A stretch of 25,831 bases of DNA, from contig CALARE010000029.1 of the NCBI GenBank assembly GCA_937888725.1, positions 1 through 25,831 on the forward strand. Reading direction: 5' to 3'. Positions 15,035 to 22,592 of this stretch are shown here, piece by piece (position 1 is the first letter of the stretch; each line of letters begins with the position of its first letter). This stretch comes from an uncultured Alphaproteobacteria bacterium. Its GTDB lineage: Bacteria > Pseudomonadota > Alphaproteobacteria > CAAHEQ01 > UBA3637. The translations under genes and the position numbers were made by a program. Below the pieces are notes generated by a model that saw only the letters and a list, made by a program, of their open reading frames with translations, made no database searches and was not told the origin of the DNA.

Positions 15035-15891
15035 TAAAAATACCCGTCCTTTTTCTTTTTTTCCATCGAGCCTTCTGTATCATAATCAATAATTCTGGTG
15101 ATACGCTCGGTATATTGTGTATTTTTGAGTTCTTCTAATATATCATCAATCGTTTTGGCGTGAGAAGAAACAGCCCCCGTGAGTGGGTAACATCCCAACG
15201 TTCTAAAACGCACCATTTTCAGCTCACCCGTATCGTCCTCAGTTGCAATCATCATGCCAGAAGGGAGCGTGTTCACCCGTCTTTTCTTGGCAAAATAAAG
15301 TGGGACGATTTCAATTTCTTCTTGCTTGATATATTGCCAAATATCCATCTCAGTCCAATTTGAAAGCGGGAATACTCTAAGCGATGTCCTTGGTGTAAAA
15401 AACGTATTATAAAGGGGTGCAATTTCAGGATTTTGATTGCGTGGGTCCCATTTATGATATTCATTGCGAACAGAAACCATCCGCTCTTTGGCTCGTGATT
15501 TTTCCTCATCCCGTCTAGAACCGCCATAGGCAATTTTAATATCATAAAGATCAATCGCTTGTTTGAGTGCCTCCGTTTTCATCACATCAGTATAAAGTGG
15601 CCCATCTGTAAATGGGTTTAAATTCCGTGGATTTTTATAGACAATCAGCTCCACCTCTTTTTGAATTTTATTGCGAAATTCGTACATTTCCTTAAACTTC
15701 CACCCCGTATCAATATGCATAAATTTGATGGGGATAGGAAAGGGGGCAAATGCCTTTTTAAATAAATGAAGCAAACAAGAGCTGTCTTTCCCAATGGAAT
15801 AAAAGACGATTTGTTTTTCAAAGTCATTGGAAAAAGCTGTATCACGGATTAAATCGATGGCTTCATCCTCTAATTGTTTTAAATGGTACAT
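15034..15891 (-). CDS. cysD: Sulfate adenylyltransferase subunit 2 (CysD)
   Basis: Catalytic subunit of ATP sulfurylase, of the PP-loop (adenine nucleotide alpha hydrolase) fold. It adenylates sulfate together with CysN. The PP-loop VFYSIGKDSSCLLH (residues 29-42) is present, along with the family blocks FMHIDTGWKF, GGSRRDEEKSRAKER, VFPLSNWTEMDIW and FRTLGCYPLTGA. The start chosen (MYHLKQLEDEA) gives 285 aa and the usual N-terminus; the in-frame ATG 42 nt earlier lies in the upstream gene. It shares one base with the stop of the TauE gene (TAATG), preceded by GGATT, so it is translationally coupled. The cysDN pair is the third of three tightly linked blocks in the sulfur operon. Confidence 0.95.
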   Translation of the reverse strand: MYHLKQLEDEAIDLIRDTAFSNDFEKQIVFYSIGKDSSCLLHLFKKAFAPFPIPIKFMHIDTGWKFKEMYEFRNKIQKEVELIVYKNPRNLNPFTDGPLYTDVMKTEALKQAIDLYDIKIAYGGSRRDEEKSRAKERMVSVRNEYHKWDPRNQNPEIAPLYNTFFTPRTSLRVFPLSNWTEMDIWQYIKQEEIEIVPLYFAKKRRVNTLPSGMMIATEDDTGELKMVRFRTLGCYPLTGAVSSHAKTIDDILEELKNTQYTERITRIIDYDTEGSMEKKKKDGYF

Positions 15892-16634
15892 TATAAATCC
15901 TTTATCACATATATAAGTGTTAACAGATTGCAAGCGATAATAACAAGACCGACTAAAAAAATCAATACTTTTGGATTAATTTTTTTTACCGCAAAGGCGG
16001 CTAAGGGAGCCGCTATCACACTGCCGATAATTAATCCTAAAACAATATTGATGGACATTAACCCAATCATAGCAAAAAACACAACCGATTGTGCCAGTGT
16101 GACAAAAAACTCTGTTAAATTAACGGTGCCGATTGTTTTATGGGGGATATGCCCTCTTGAAATCAAGGTTCCTGTTACAATTGGCCCCCAGCCACCTCCT
16201 GCAACCGCATCAAAAAAACCGCCAATTAATCCCAAGAATTTGAAGCGTTTAAAAGAGCGGGCTTGTCTGGTTTTTTTAATACTTTTATAGATGATATAAA
16301 AACCAAGACCAATTAAATAAGAGGCAACGATTGGTTTTAAAATCTGATTATTGACAAATGAAAGCAATAACGCCCCAATAATTGCCCCCAATACGCCAGG
16401 AAGGACAATCTTTTTAAACAATTTTAAATCAACATTTTTAAGGGTTAAATGTGAGATGCCTGAGGCAAGTGTTGTAAAAATTTCTGAAAAGTGAATGCTC
16501 GCACTCGTTACCAACAAAGGAACGCCGTTAAGCGTAAAAAGAGATGTCAAAATTGTGCCATAAGCCATCCCAATACAGCCATCAATAATACTGGCAAAAA
16601 AACCAAGTACTGCAAATAAGATAATTTCTTCCAT
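15891..16634 (-). CDS. TauE/SafE family anion permease
   Basis: Integral inner-membrane protein of 247 aa in the TauE/SafE (DUF81) family, whose members move sulfite, sulfoacetate, sulfate or other organosulfur anions. Two homologous halves of about four helices each are visible. The first begins LFAVLGFFASIIDGCIGMAYG, with IDGCIGMAYG as the family signature (first re-entrant region). The second begins FLGLIGGFFDAVAGGGWGP, with the matching DAVAGGGWGP. It starts 2 nt after the sulfotransferase stop and overlaps cysD by one base. The genomic position between a sulfuryl transferase and ATP sulfurylase supports a sulfur oxyanion substrate; the direction of transport cannot be told. Confidence 0.9.
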   Translation of the reverse strand: MEEIILFAVLGFFASIIDGCIGMAYGTILTSLFTLNGVPLLVTSASIHFSEIFTTLASGISHLTLKNVDLKLFKKIVLPGVLGAIIGALLLSFVNNQILKPIVASYLIGLGFYIIYKSIKKTRQARSFKRFKFLGLIGGFFDAVAGGGWGPIVTGTLISRGHIPHKTIGTVNLTEFFVTLAQSVVFFAMIGLMSINIVLGLIIGSVIAAPLAAFAVKKINPKVLIFLVGLVIIACNLLTLIYVIKDL

Positions 16635-16636
16635 CT

Positions 16637-18175
16637 TTAATCCTTTATGTCCTTTGTGTAAAATGAAAAGGGCATGATGCCATAAAAATACGTTTCACCA
16701 CCCCGATAAACGGTTGCTTTAAACATCTTTTGATGTGTTGTGAGGTTGTATCTAATCAGTTTGCCCGTGGCTAATCCTTGTTGGGCTTTATCTTTAACAA
16801 CGCTGGCATAGACTGTGACCGTATCATTTGGGGCATCATATAAAACACTTGACCCTGATTCAGAATAAAAATCTAATGGTTCAAACCATAAACTTTGAAC
16901 GGTTTTCTTTTTTTCATCAATTTGAAACACTTGTGCGTTGGAATGCAAGGTTGAATAAACAGATTTATCATAAACATTTCCCGCATTATCAAAAACACTA
17001 TAAATGCCGTTGCCAATAGCTCTGGCATCATGTGTTTTGGTGGGCCATTTAAAATCAGGATAAGATTGTGTCCCCATTTGAACACTTTCAGGGAGCACTT
17101 CACCCATGTTATCAAGGGCGGTTAATAATTTGTTTGTCAAGGCGGGGCCTTTGCCATCTCGACCTGATTTTTCAAATCCCTTATGTGGTGCAAGAATAAA
17201 ATCAACCGCTTTTGTTTTTTCATTAATTTTAATGACACCTACATGTCTGCATGAAACAAGAATACTTTCATCAGATGCTAGGTAATCAACTGAATTAATA
17301 TGACACCAATTATTAAGTCCATAATTTTGCGTGTTCGATTTAATGGTGACAGAGCGGTCGGGATTAAGCAAATTGGCAAGGTCAATTTTATTGACCATTT
17401 CACCTGTTTGATAGTCAAGCTCAATCACAAATTCCCGCTGTGTTTGTGCCTTTTGCCCTTCAAATAGAGCACTTTGATTGTTAAAAGACCCAATGACGAG
17501 GAAGTTTTTATTTGGTTTTTGGCTCATGCCATGTGTAAAAGAGGTAAAATCCTTTGGATAGGTATAAACCGCCTCTTTTTTGCCAAGCATATTGTAGCGA
17601 ATAAGACCTTGATTACGGTCCTCTGCCACAAATTGATTGTTTAAAAAATAAAGCATTTCGTATTCAGGTTGAAAGCTTAACCGCAAAGCCCCTGTTTCAT
17701 CAAAAACAACCCCGCCATGCAAATAATGAAAATGCGTTTTCTCATCTTTTTTTGATTCAGGGATAAATAAAGCTCTCTTTTTTACAGGTGGTGTTTCAAT
17801 TGTAAGGGTGTTTTCCTTTTTCGTCCCATCTTTAAATCGAAGGGTGAGCTTAATTTGATTGCTTTTGTTAGCATAAAGCCCCAAAACAGGCACCTGGTGC
17901 AATGTTTTAAATTCTTCAAATAAATGTGTGATGGATGGCTTTTTATCAGGGGATAAAATACTGAGTTCAACTTGTGCCTCCTTATCTGTTGGAAATATCA
18001 CAAGAGCGGATAAGGGATTTCGCCCATAAGGGTCTTGTTGGATAAAGGGTTCTTCAAAAGAGTATGCAAGTTCTTCAAACTGTGCTTGAATATCTTTTTC
18101 AATCTTTAAATCCTTTTCAAGGGCAAAAGCATTGAAACTCAATAAACATGATAATAAGATGGGTGTGTATTTCAT
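16637..18175 (-). CDS. Aryl-sulfate sulfotransferase (ASST), periplasmic
   Basis: PAPS-independent arylsulfotransferase: transfers sulfuryl from a phenolic sulfate ester to another phenol through a sulfo-histidine in the periplasm. A signal peptide is evident (MKYTPILLSCLLSFNAFA, first 18 residues). The ASST beta-propeller core carries TSFTHGM (His215), NWCHINS (His292), SCRHVG (Arg310) and TKTHDAR (His382). By alignment by eye these match His252, His356, Arg374 and the catalytic His436 of the uropathogenic E. coli enzyme. At 512 aa it is shorter than that enzyme (about 600). Start: the longer ORF from 18250 lies inside the upstream gene; the ATG at 18175 has AGAGGA and gives a proper signal peptide. 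The mature part has only two cysteines, each next to an active-site residue. No dsbL/dsbI partners are present. Confidence 0.88.
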   Translation of the reverse strand: MKYTPILLSCLLSFNAFALEKDLKIEKDIQAQFEELAYSFEEPFIQQDPYGRNPLSALVIFPTDKEAQVELSILSPDKKPSITHLFEEFKTLHQVPVLGLYANKSNQIKLTLRFKDGTKKENTLTIETPPVKKRALFIPESKKDEKTHFHYLHGGVVFDETGALRLSFQPEYEMLYFLNNQFVAEDRNQGLIRYNMLGKKEAVYTYPKDFTSFTHGMSQKPNKNFLVIGSFNNQSALFEGQKAQTQREFVIELDYQTGEMVNKIDLANLLNPDRSVTIKSNTQNYGLNNWCHINSVDYLASDESILVSCRHVGVIKINEKTKAVDFILAPHKGFEKSGRDGKGPALTNKLLTALDNMGEVLPESVQMGTQSYPDFKWPTKTHDARAIGNGIYSVFDNAGNVYDKSVYSTLHSNAQVFQIDEKKKTVQSLWFEPLDFYSESGSSVLYDAPNDTVTVYASVVKDKAQQGLATGKLIRYNLTTHQKMFKATVYRGGETYFYGIMPFSFYTKDIKD

Positions 18176-18176
18176 T

Positions 18177-18722
18177 TTAATCCTCTTTAACGCATAAAGC
18201 TTGCATGGTCGAACGGTTTGATTTTTTTGTATTATAAACCGTTCCATCATTTAAATCGACATAATAAGCTTTTTTTTCATCAGCTTCATCTAACCAAAAA
18301 AAACCACGATTGCCGTATGCTTTTTTGATGGGTAAAAAGATATCCTTATTAAGACAACCAATACCTGTTTTTTGACAGTTAAAATCTAATCGTGAGGCAA
18401 GACGAAACCCCGCTGATAAGCTTGTGCAAAATTGATGGGCCTCATCCCAAGTAAGAATGCCTCCAGAGAGTGTAAACGTTTTATTTTGAGCCAAAACAAA
18501 GGGGTGCCTCTCTTTTTGTGTAAACGCATTTATACAATATCTATTGGGATTTTTTTCTCTATCATAACAAATGCAGGCACCTGTCCAAGAACCTGCATAT
18601 CCATTTTGACATAAATCAGGTTCAAAGGGTGTTTGAATAACTGTTACGGTATTTGAGGCAAAACACCTGTTTGAATAGATAAAGAATGTCAGGCAACATA
18701 TGATTAAAAGAATATGTTTCAT
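18177..18722 (-). CDS. Secreted DUF1566/lectin-like protein heading the sulfur operon
   Basis: A 181-aa protein with an N-terminal signal peptide (about residues 1-22, ending NRCFA). The mature part is cysteine-rich (eight cysteines, including ACICYD, FCTSL and the final ALCVKE). It contains GILTWDEAHQFCTSLSAGFRLASRLDF, the pattern W-x-x-A-x-x-x-C...R-L-x-x-R of DUF1566/Lcl and related C-type-lectin-like domains. Later FFWLDEADEKKAYYVDLNDGTV and the closing LCV fit the same fold. It is probably periplasmic or outer-membrane-facing with disulfides. Its stop lies 1 nt before the ASST start, so it is the first gene of the six-gene operon. A ligand-binding role is a guess; the family call is by eye. 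Confidence 0.72.
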   Translation of the reverse strand: MKHILLIICCLTFFIYSNRCFASNTVTVIQTPFEPDLCQNGYAGSWTGACICYDREKNPNRYCINAFTQKERHPFVLAQNKTFTLSGGILTWDEAHQFCTSLSAGFRLASRLDFNCQKTGIGCLNKDIFLPIKKAYGNRGFFWLDEADEKKAYYVDLNDGTVYNTKKSNRSTMQALCVKED

Positions 18723-18795
18723 TTTTCCCCCTAAATAATTTTGTCAATGATGCCATACGAATATAAAATTTGCAAGCAAAAAGAAATAAAAATTT

Positions 18796-18825
18796 TTGTT
18801 GATTTTCATTTGCCGATGGTATATA
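18796..18825 (+). promoter_or_regulatory. Likely promoter of the rnd-kdsD-lpt-pfk operon
   Basis: TTGTTG (18796-18801), 18-nt spacer, TATATA (18820-18825), about 35 nt before the RNase D start codon, in the 137-nt divergent gap with the sulfur operon. No clear promoter was found for the sulfur operon itself on the minus strand; only weak matches are present. Confidence 0.4.
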
Positions 18826-18859
18826 AAGAAAAAATATTTATATAATAATAGGTGAATAA

Positions 18860-19471
18860 ATGGCTCAAATATCTATTTTTAAAGGTGATTTGCCAAATAC
18901 CGTTGTTTTTAATGATATGGTGGCAATTGATACAGAAACAATGGGGTTAAATCTTTTAAGAGATCGCCTTTGTTTGGTTCAGCTTTCTGATGGTGCTGGG
19001 AATGCTTATTTGGTTCAAATAATAAAAGGGGTTGATTGCCCAAATTTAAAAAAGCTTTTAACTGATAAAAATGTTTTAAAAATATTTCATTTTGCCCGAT
19101 TTGATGTGGCGAAAATTTTGCATGATTTGGGGGTTGAAGTAACGCCTGTTTATTGTACCAAAATCGCCTCAAAACTTGCCAGAACGTCAAGCCCTTCGCA
19201 CAGTTTAAAATCACTTTGTTCGGATTTGCTAGGTGTTGTGCTTGAAAAGGAACAACAAACATCTGATTGGGGTTGTGAAGAATTGACCGTCCCACAACAA
19301 CAATATGCGGCAAATGATGTGCTTTATTTGCATCAATTAAAAGAAAAATTGGATGCTCTATTAAAACGAGAAGGGCGTTATGAGTTGGCTCAAGATTGTT
19401 TTAAATTTTTAAATGTCAGGGCAAAGTTGGATTTACTTTCTTTTGCTGAACCTGATATTTTTGCCCATTAA
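18860..19471 (+). CDS. rnd: Ribonuclease D-like 3'-5' exonuclease
   Basis: DEDDy-type 3'-5' exoribonuclease, likely in tRNA or small RNA 3' processing. The catalytic residues are visible: DTET (Asp24, Glu26), HFARFD (Asp82) and YAANDV (Tyr149, Asp153). At 203 aa it holds only the exonuclease domain and lacks the C-terminal HRDC domains of the longer E. coli RNase D. This short form next to kdsD and lpt genes is common in alphaproteobacteria. The start has AGGTGA upstream. It is the first gene of a compact operon with 9 nt to kdsD. The RNA target is unknown. Confidence 0.9.
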   Translation: MAQISIFKGDLPNTVVFNDMVAIDTETMGLNLLRDRLCLVQLSDGAGNAYLVQIIKGVDCPNLKKLLTDKNVLKIFHFARFDVAKILHDLGVEVTPVYCTKIASKLARTSSPSHSLKSLCSDLLGVVLEKEQQTSDWGCEELTVPQQQYAANDVLYLHQLKEKLDALLKREGRYELAQDCFKFLNVRAKLDLLSFAEPDIFAH

Positions 19472-19480
19472 GGAGGGGTT

Positions 19481-20452
19481 ATGAATAAAGAGTTGCTGAT
19501 TAAAAGTGCCTGTCAAGTTATTGATAAAGAGATTTATGGCCTTCAAATTTTGAAACAAAATTTTTCAGACGCATTTGTGCAAGCGGTTGAAAAAATGATG
19601 CAAATTAAAGGGCGTATTATTGTTTCTGGTATGGGTAAAAGTGGCCATATTGGGCAAAAAATTGCAGCAACACTTGCCTCAACTGGGACACCTGCTTTTT
19701 TTGTTCATCCAGGGGAGGCAAGTCATGGTGATTTAGGCATGTTGACAAAGGATGATTTGCTCCTTGCGATTTCAAATTCGGGTGAAAGCCGTGAAATGGC
19801 GGATATTATCTCATATTCGAGGCGGTTTGGCATTCCAATGATTGCTATTACCAGCTCAATGGATAGCTCAATGGCAAAAGCGGCCGATTTAACGCTTTTA
19901 ATCCCAGATAAAAAGACCGCTCCTGAAGCCTGCCCATTGGGATTGGCTCCGACCACATCAACGACAACAACGCTTGCTGTTGGTGATGCGTTGGCGGTTG
20001 CTTTGATTGAGCAAAAGGGCTTTTCTGTTGAAGAATTTCATGACCGTCACCCTGGGGGTAAATTGGGGAATGTCTTACTGCGTGGGCGTGATGTGATGGT
20101 TCAAGGGGAGGAAATGCCATTGGTCCTTGCCACGATGCCAATGTCTGAGGCGTTGGTTGAAATGACGGCTAAAAGCCAAGGGTGCTTGGGTGTGTTAAAT
20201 CAAGACGGTCAATTAATTGGGATGATTACAGATGGTGACTTACGCCGTCATATGGGCAATGACTTAATCAATAAGTTAGCTGGTGACATTATGACCGCAA
20301 ATCCAAAGACCGTGGTGGGTGACATGCTTTGTGTTGAGGTTTTGCGTTTTATGAATGAGAAAAAGATTACAAATCTGTTTGTCGTTGATGGTGAGGCAAG
20401 ACCCCTCGGGTTATTAACCATGCATTTGTTGTTACAAGTTGGTGTGGCTTAA
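19481..20452 (+). CDS. kdsD: D-arabinose 5-phosphate isomerase (KpsF/GutQ family)
   Basis: Converts ribulose 5-phosphate to arabinose 5-phosphate, the first committed step of Kdo synthesis for LPS. The SIS sugar-isomerase domain (about 40-175) shows IIVSGMGKSGHIGQKIAATLASTG and SNSGES, followed by the family motif FHDRHPGGKLG (186-196). Two CBS domains follow (about 205-260 and 268-323). Length 323 aa is standard. GGAGG lies before the ATG. Its place just before the Lpt genes (the LPS export machinery) supports a role in LPS rather than in capsule or gut-sugar metabolism. Confidence 0.94.
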   Translation: MNKELLIKSACQVIDKEIYGLQILKQNFSDAFVQAVEKMMQIKGRIIVSGMGKSGHIGQKIAATLASTGTPAFFVHPGEASHGDLGMLTKDDLLLAISNSGESREMADIISYSRRFGIPMIAITSSMDSSMAKAADLTLLIPDKKTAPEACPLGLAPTTSTTTTLAVGDALAVALIEQKGFSVEEFHDRHPGGKLGNVLLRGRDVMVQGEEMPLVLATMPMSEALVEMTAKSQGCLGVLNQDGQLIGMITDGDLRRHMGNDLINKLAGDIMTANPKTVVGDMLCVEVLRFMNEKKITNLFVVDGEARPLGLLTMHLLLQVGVA

Positions 20453-20466
20453 AAAAAGGACAGTTT

Positions 20467-21843
20467 ATGTTTACATTACGCCTCTTGAAAATCAAAATTC
20501 ACTCACGCCGTGTTTTTATGTTCAAACGGTGTTTGCCGATTTTTGCGTTTTTATTAGCCTCAACCATGTTAGCATGGCCCGCTTTTGTGGAAGATAAAGA
20601 AAAGTTTTCTGTTGCCGTTCCTTCTTTGAATGTCAAACAAGGGGGAGGCGTTGATATGGAAGATGTTAAATTCTTTTCAAAAGATAAACGGAATAATCCA
20701 CTCAACGTGGTTGCTGAAACGGTGCAAGAAATTGATTCTGAAAAAAAGATTTTAAAATTAAATAATCCCAAGGCGACATACAAAACGTCTGATGGGATGG
20801 TGTTGACATCTCTGACGCCTTATGCATTGGCTTTTCAAAGTGAAAAATATCTTTATTTTGAAGATGAGATTCATACCACAACCGATACGGGTTATTTAGC
20901 TCTTTCAACAAAAGCGATTTATGACTATGATAAAAACACCATTTCAAGTGAGGAAGATATTTTTATTAAAGGGCCTGCGGGCATGTTGAAGGCTAAAGGT
21001 GTCTTTATCTCTAACAAAGGGGAAAAAATTGATTTTAAGGGTCGGACAAAAACCCTCCTTTTTGAAAAGGATAAGACAAAAGAGCAAATAAAATCACTTT
21101 CATTTGAAAAACAAGACGCTTATTTTAAACAAAATAAAAATCACACGTTAATTACAAGTGAGGCGGGTTTAATCGTTGATCAGGCTTTAAATACCATTAC
21201 AGCGTTGAAAAACGCCCATATTTATCAAAAAAGCAGTCATATTCGGGCTGAAAAAATCATTTTAACGCATAAAAAAGATGCTTATAATAAAACGGTGATG
21301 ACAAAGGCTGAAGCTTATCAAAAAGCACAAGCGTTTGAAAAAAAACAAACCGTTCAGGCTGAGAAAATGATTTTATATAAGGAAAAAGCCGATATTTTAA
21401 GCGTTCTTCATCAGATGAAAAAACATGAATATGTGCCTTTACCTAAAAAGGTGGAACAACTTGTTTTATTAAGTGAGAAGGCACTTATTAAAGAAAATGA
21501 TCAATTGATTTTAGCAGATAAAATGTATGTTTTTTATAAAGAAGGCGTTAAAAAAGAGCCTGAGATTGAAAAAGTTATCGCAATCGGGCGTGTAAAAGCA
21601 TCAAATGGTGTGCAACGTATTCATGGCGACTATGGCGTTTATGACCCTGTGACAAAAATGATTGATCTTTATGATAATGTTTCTTTACATCAGGGAAATA
21701 GTGTGCTAAATGGTAAATGGGCAAATATGAATTTGACAACAGGTGTGAGTTCATTAAAAGCTTATGATGAAACAAAAGTTAAAAATCGTGTATCGGGTAG
21801 TTTGATACCTGCTGATTTTGAAAACGAAAGTGAGGCCAAATGA
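20467..21843 (+). CDS. Apparent LptC-LptA fusion, LPS transport bridge
   Basis: LptC and LptA normally are separate proteins that carry LPS across the periplasm, LptC anchored next to LptB2FG and LptA forming the bridge. This 458-aa protein has one hydrophobic anchor (about residues 19-40). An LptC-like jellyroll follows at about 65-200 (DVKFFSKDKRNNPLNVVAETV, LALSTKAIYDYD). A second OstA/LptA-like region spans about 205-435 (AEKMILYKE, LILADKMYVFYK, VIAIGRVKASNGVQRIHGDYGVYD, LYDNVSLHQGNSVLNGKWANMNLTTG). No AxA cleavage site is clear after the anchor, so it probably stays membrane-bound. The ORF is continuous and its ATGA overlap with lptB leaves no room for a separate lptA. AAGGA lies 6 nt before the start; an alternative ATG is at 20518. 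The fusion is read by eye. Confidence 0.8.
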   Translation: MFTLRLLKIKIHSRRVFMFKRCLPIFAFLLASTMLAWPAFVEDKEKFSVAVPSLNVKQGGGVDMEDVKFFSKDKRNNPLNVVAETVQEIDSEKKILKLNNPKATYKTSDGMVLTSLTPYALAFQSEKYLYFEDEIHTTTDTGYLALSTKAIYDYDKNTISSEEDIFIKGPAGMLKAKGVFISNKGEKIDFKGRTKTLLFEKDKTKEQIKSLSFEKQDAYFKQNKNHTLITSEAGLIVDQALNTITALKNAHIYQKSSHIRAEKIILTHKKDAYNKTVMTKAEAYQKAQAFEKKQTVQAEKMILYKEKADILSVLHQMKKHEYVPLPKKVEQLVLLSEKALIKENDQLILADKMYVFYKEGVKKEPEIEKVIAIGRVKASNGVQRIHGDYGVYDPVTKMIDLYDNVSLHQGNSVLNGKWANMNLTTGVSSLKAYDETKVKNRVSGSLIPADFENESEAK

Positions 21844-22574
21844 TTATACCACAGCGTGGGCTTGTGATATCAAATTTGAGTAAAAATTATAAAAAAAGAA
21901 CAGTTTTAAAAGATGTTTCATTATCTGTTCAGCAGGGCGAAGCTGTGGGGCTTTTAGGGCCAAATGGGGCGGGTAAAACAACCTCGTTTTATTGTGTGAC
22001 GGGATTAATTGCCCCCAATTCTGGTAAAATCACATTGAATGGGATTGATATTACAAAATTTCCCGTTTATCGTCGGGCCCGATTGGGGATTGGTTATTTG
22101 CCACAAGAAGCGTCTATTTTTAGAGGGTTAAATGTGGAAGATAATATCAGAGCTGTTTTAGAAGTTGTTGAAAAGAATGAGGAAAAACGTGAACAAGAAT
22201 TGGATTCTTTGTTAAAGGAATTTTCAATTGACCATTTAAGATTTTCACCTTCTAGGGCTCTTTCAGGTGGTGAACGCAGACGGCTTGAAATTGCCCGTGC
22301 CTTGGCGTCAAAGCCATCGTATATTTTATTAGACGAACCGCTTGCAGGGATTGACCCGATTGCGGTGGGAGAGATTAAGGAGTTGGTTGGGCAACTCAAA
22401 AATAGAGGGCTTGGTGTTTTAATTACAGACCATAATGTACGGGAAACATTGAGCATTATTGATAGAGCCTATATTTTGCATGATGGCGTTGTGTTGAAAC
22501 AGGGCACACCTGAAGAAATTATTGCAGATGAGAGTGTTCGTAGAACATATTTAGGCAAAAACTTTTCATTGTAA
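21840..22574 (+). CDS. lptB: LPS export ABC transporter ATPase LptB
   Basis: Cytoplasmic ATPase of the LptB2FG transporter that extracts LPS from the inner membrane. ABC motifs: Walker A GPNGAGKTT (40-48), Q-loop YLPQE (86-90), signature LSGGERRRLEIARAL (141-155), Walker B YILLDEP (161-167), and switch His198 (ITDHNVRET). The LptB-type sequences FYCVTGLIAPNSG and LAGIDPIAVGEI distinguish it from amino-acid ABC ATPases. Length 244 aa is standard. The start overlaps the LptC-LptA stop (ATGA). lptF and lptG are not in the window. Confidence 0.95.
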   Translation: MIIPQRGLVISNLSKNYKKRTVLKDVSLSVQQGEAVGLLGPNGAGKTTSFYCVTGLIAPNSGKITLNGIDITKFPVYRRARLGIGYLPQEASIFRGLNVEDNIRAVLEVVEKNEEKREQELDSLLKEFSIDHLRFSPSRALSGGERRRLEIARALASKPSYILLDEPLAGIDPIAVGEIKELVGQLKNRGLGVLITDHNVRETLSIIDRAYILHDGVVLKQGTPEEIIADESVRRTYLGKNFSL

Positions 22575-22592
22575 ATTAAAGAGAGGTATTTT

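Noticed and set aside
15883..16290. Plus-strand 135-codon frame opposite the TauE gene.
   Set aside because: It is antisense to a clearly conserved membrane protein gene and has no ribosome binding site or family features.
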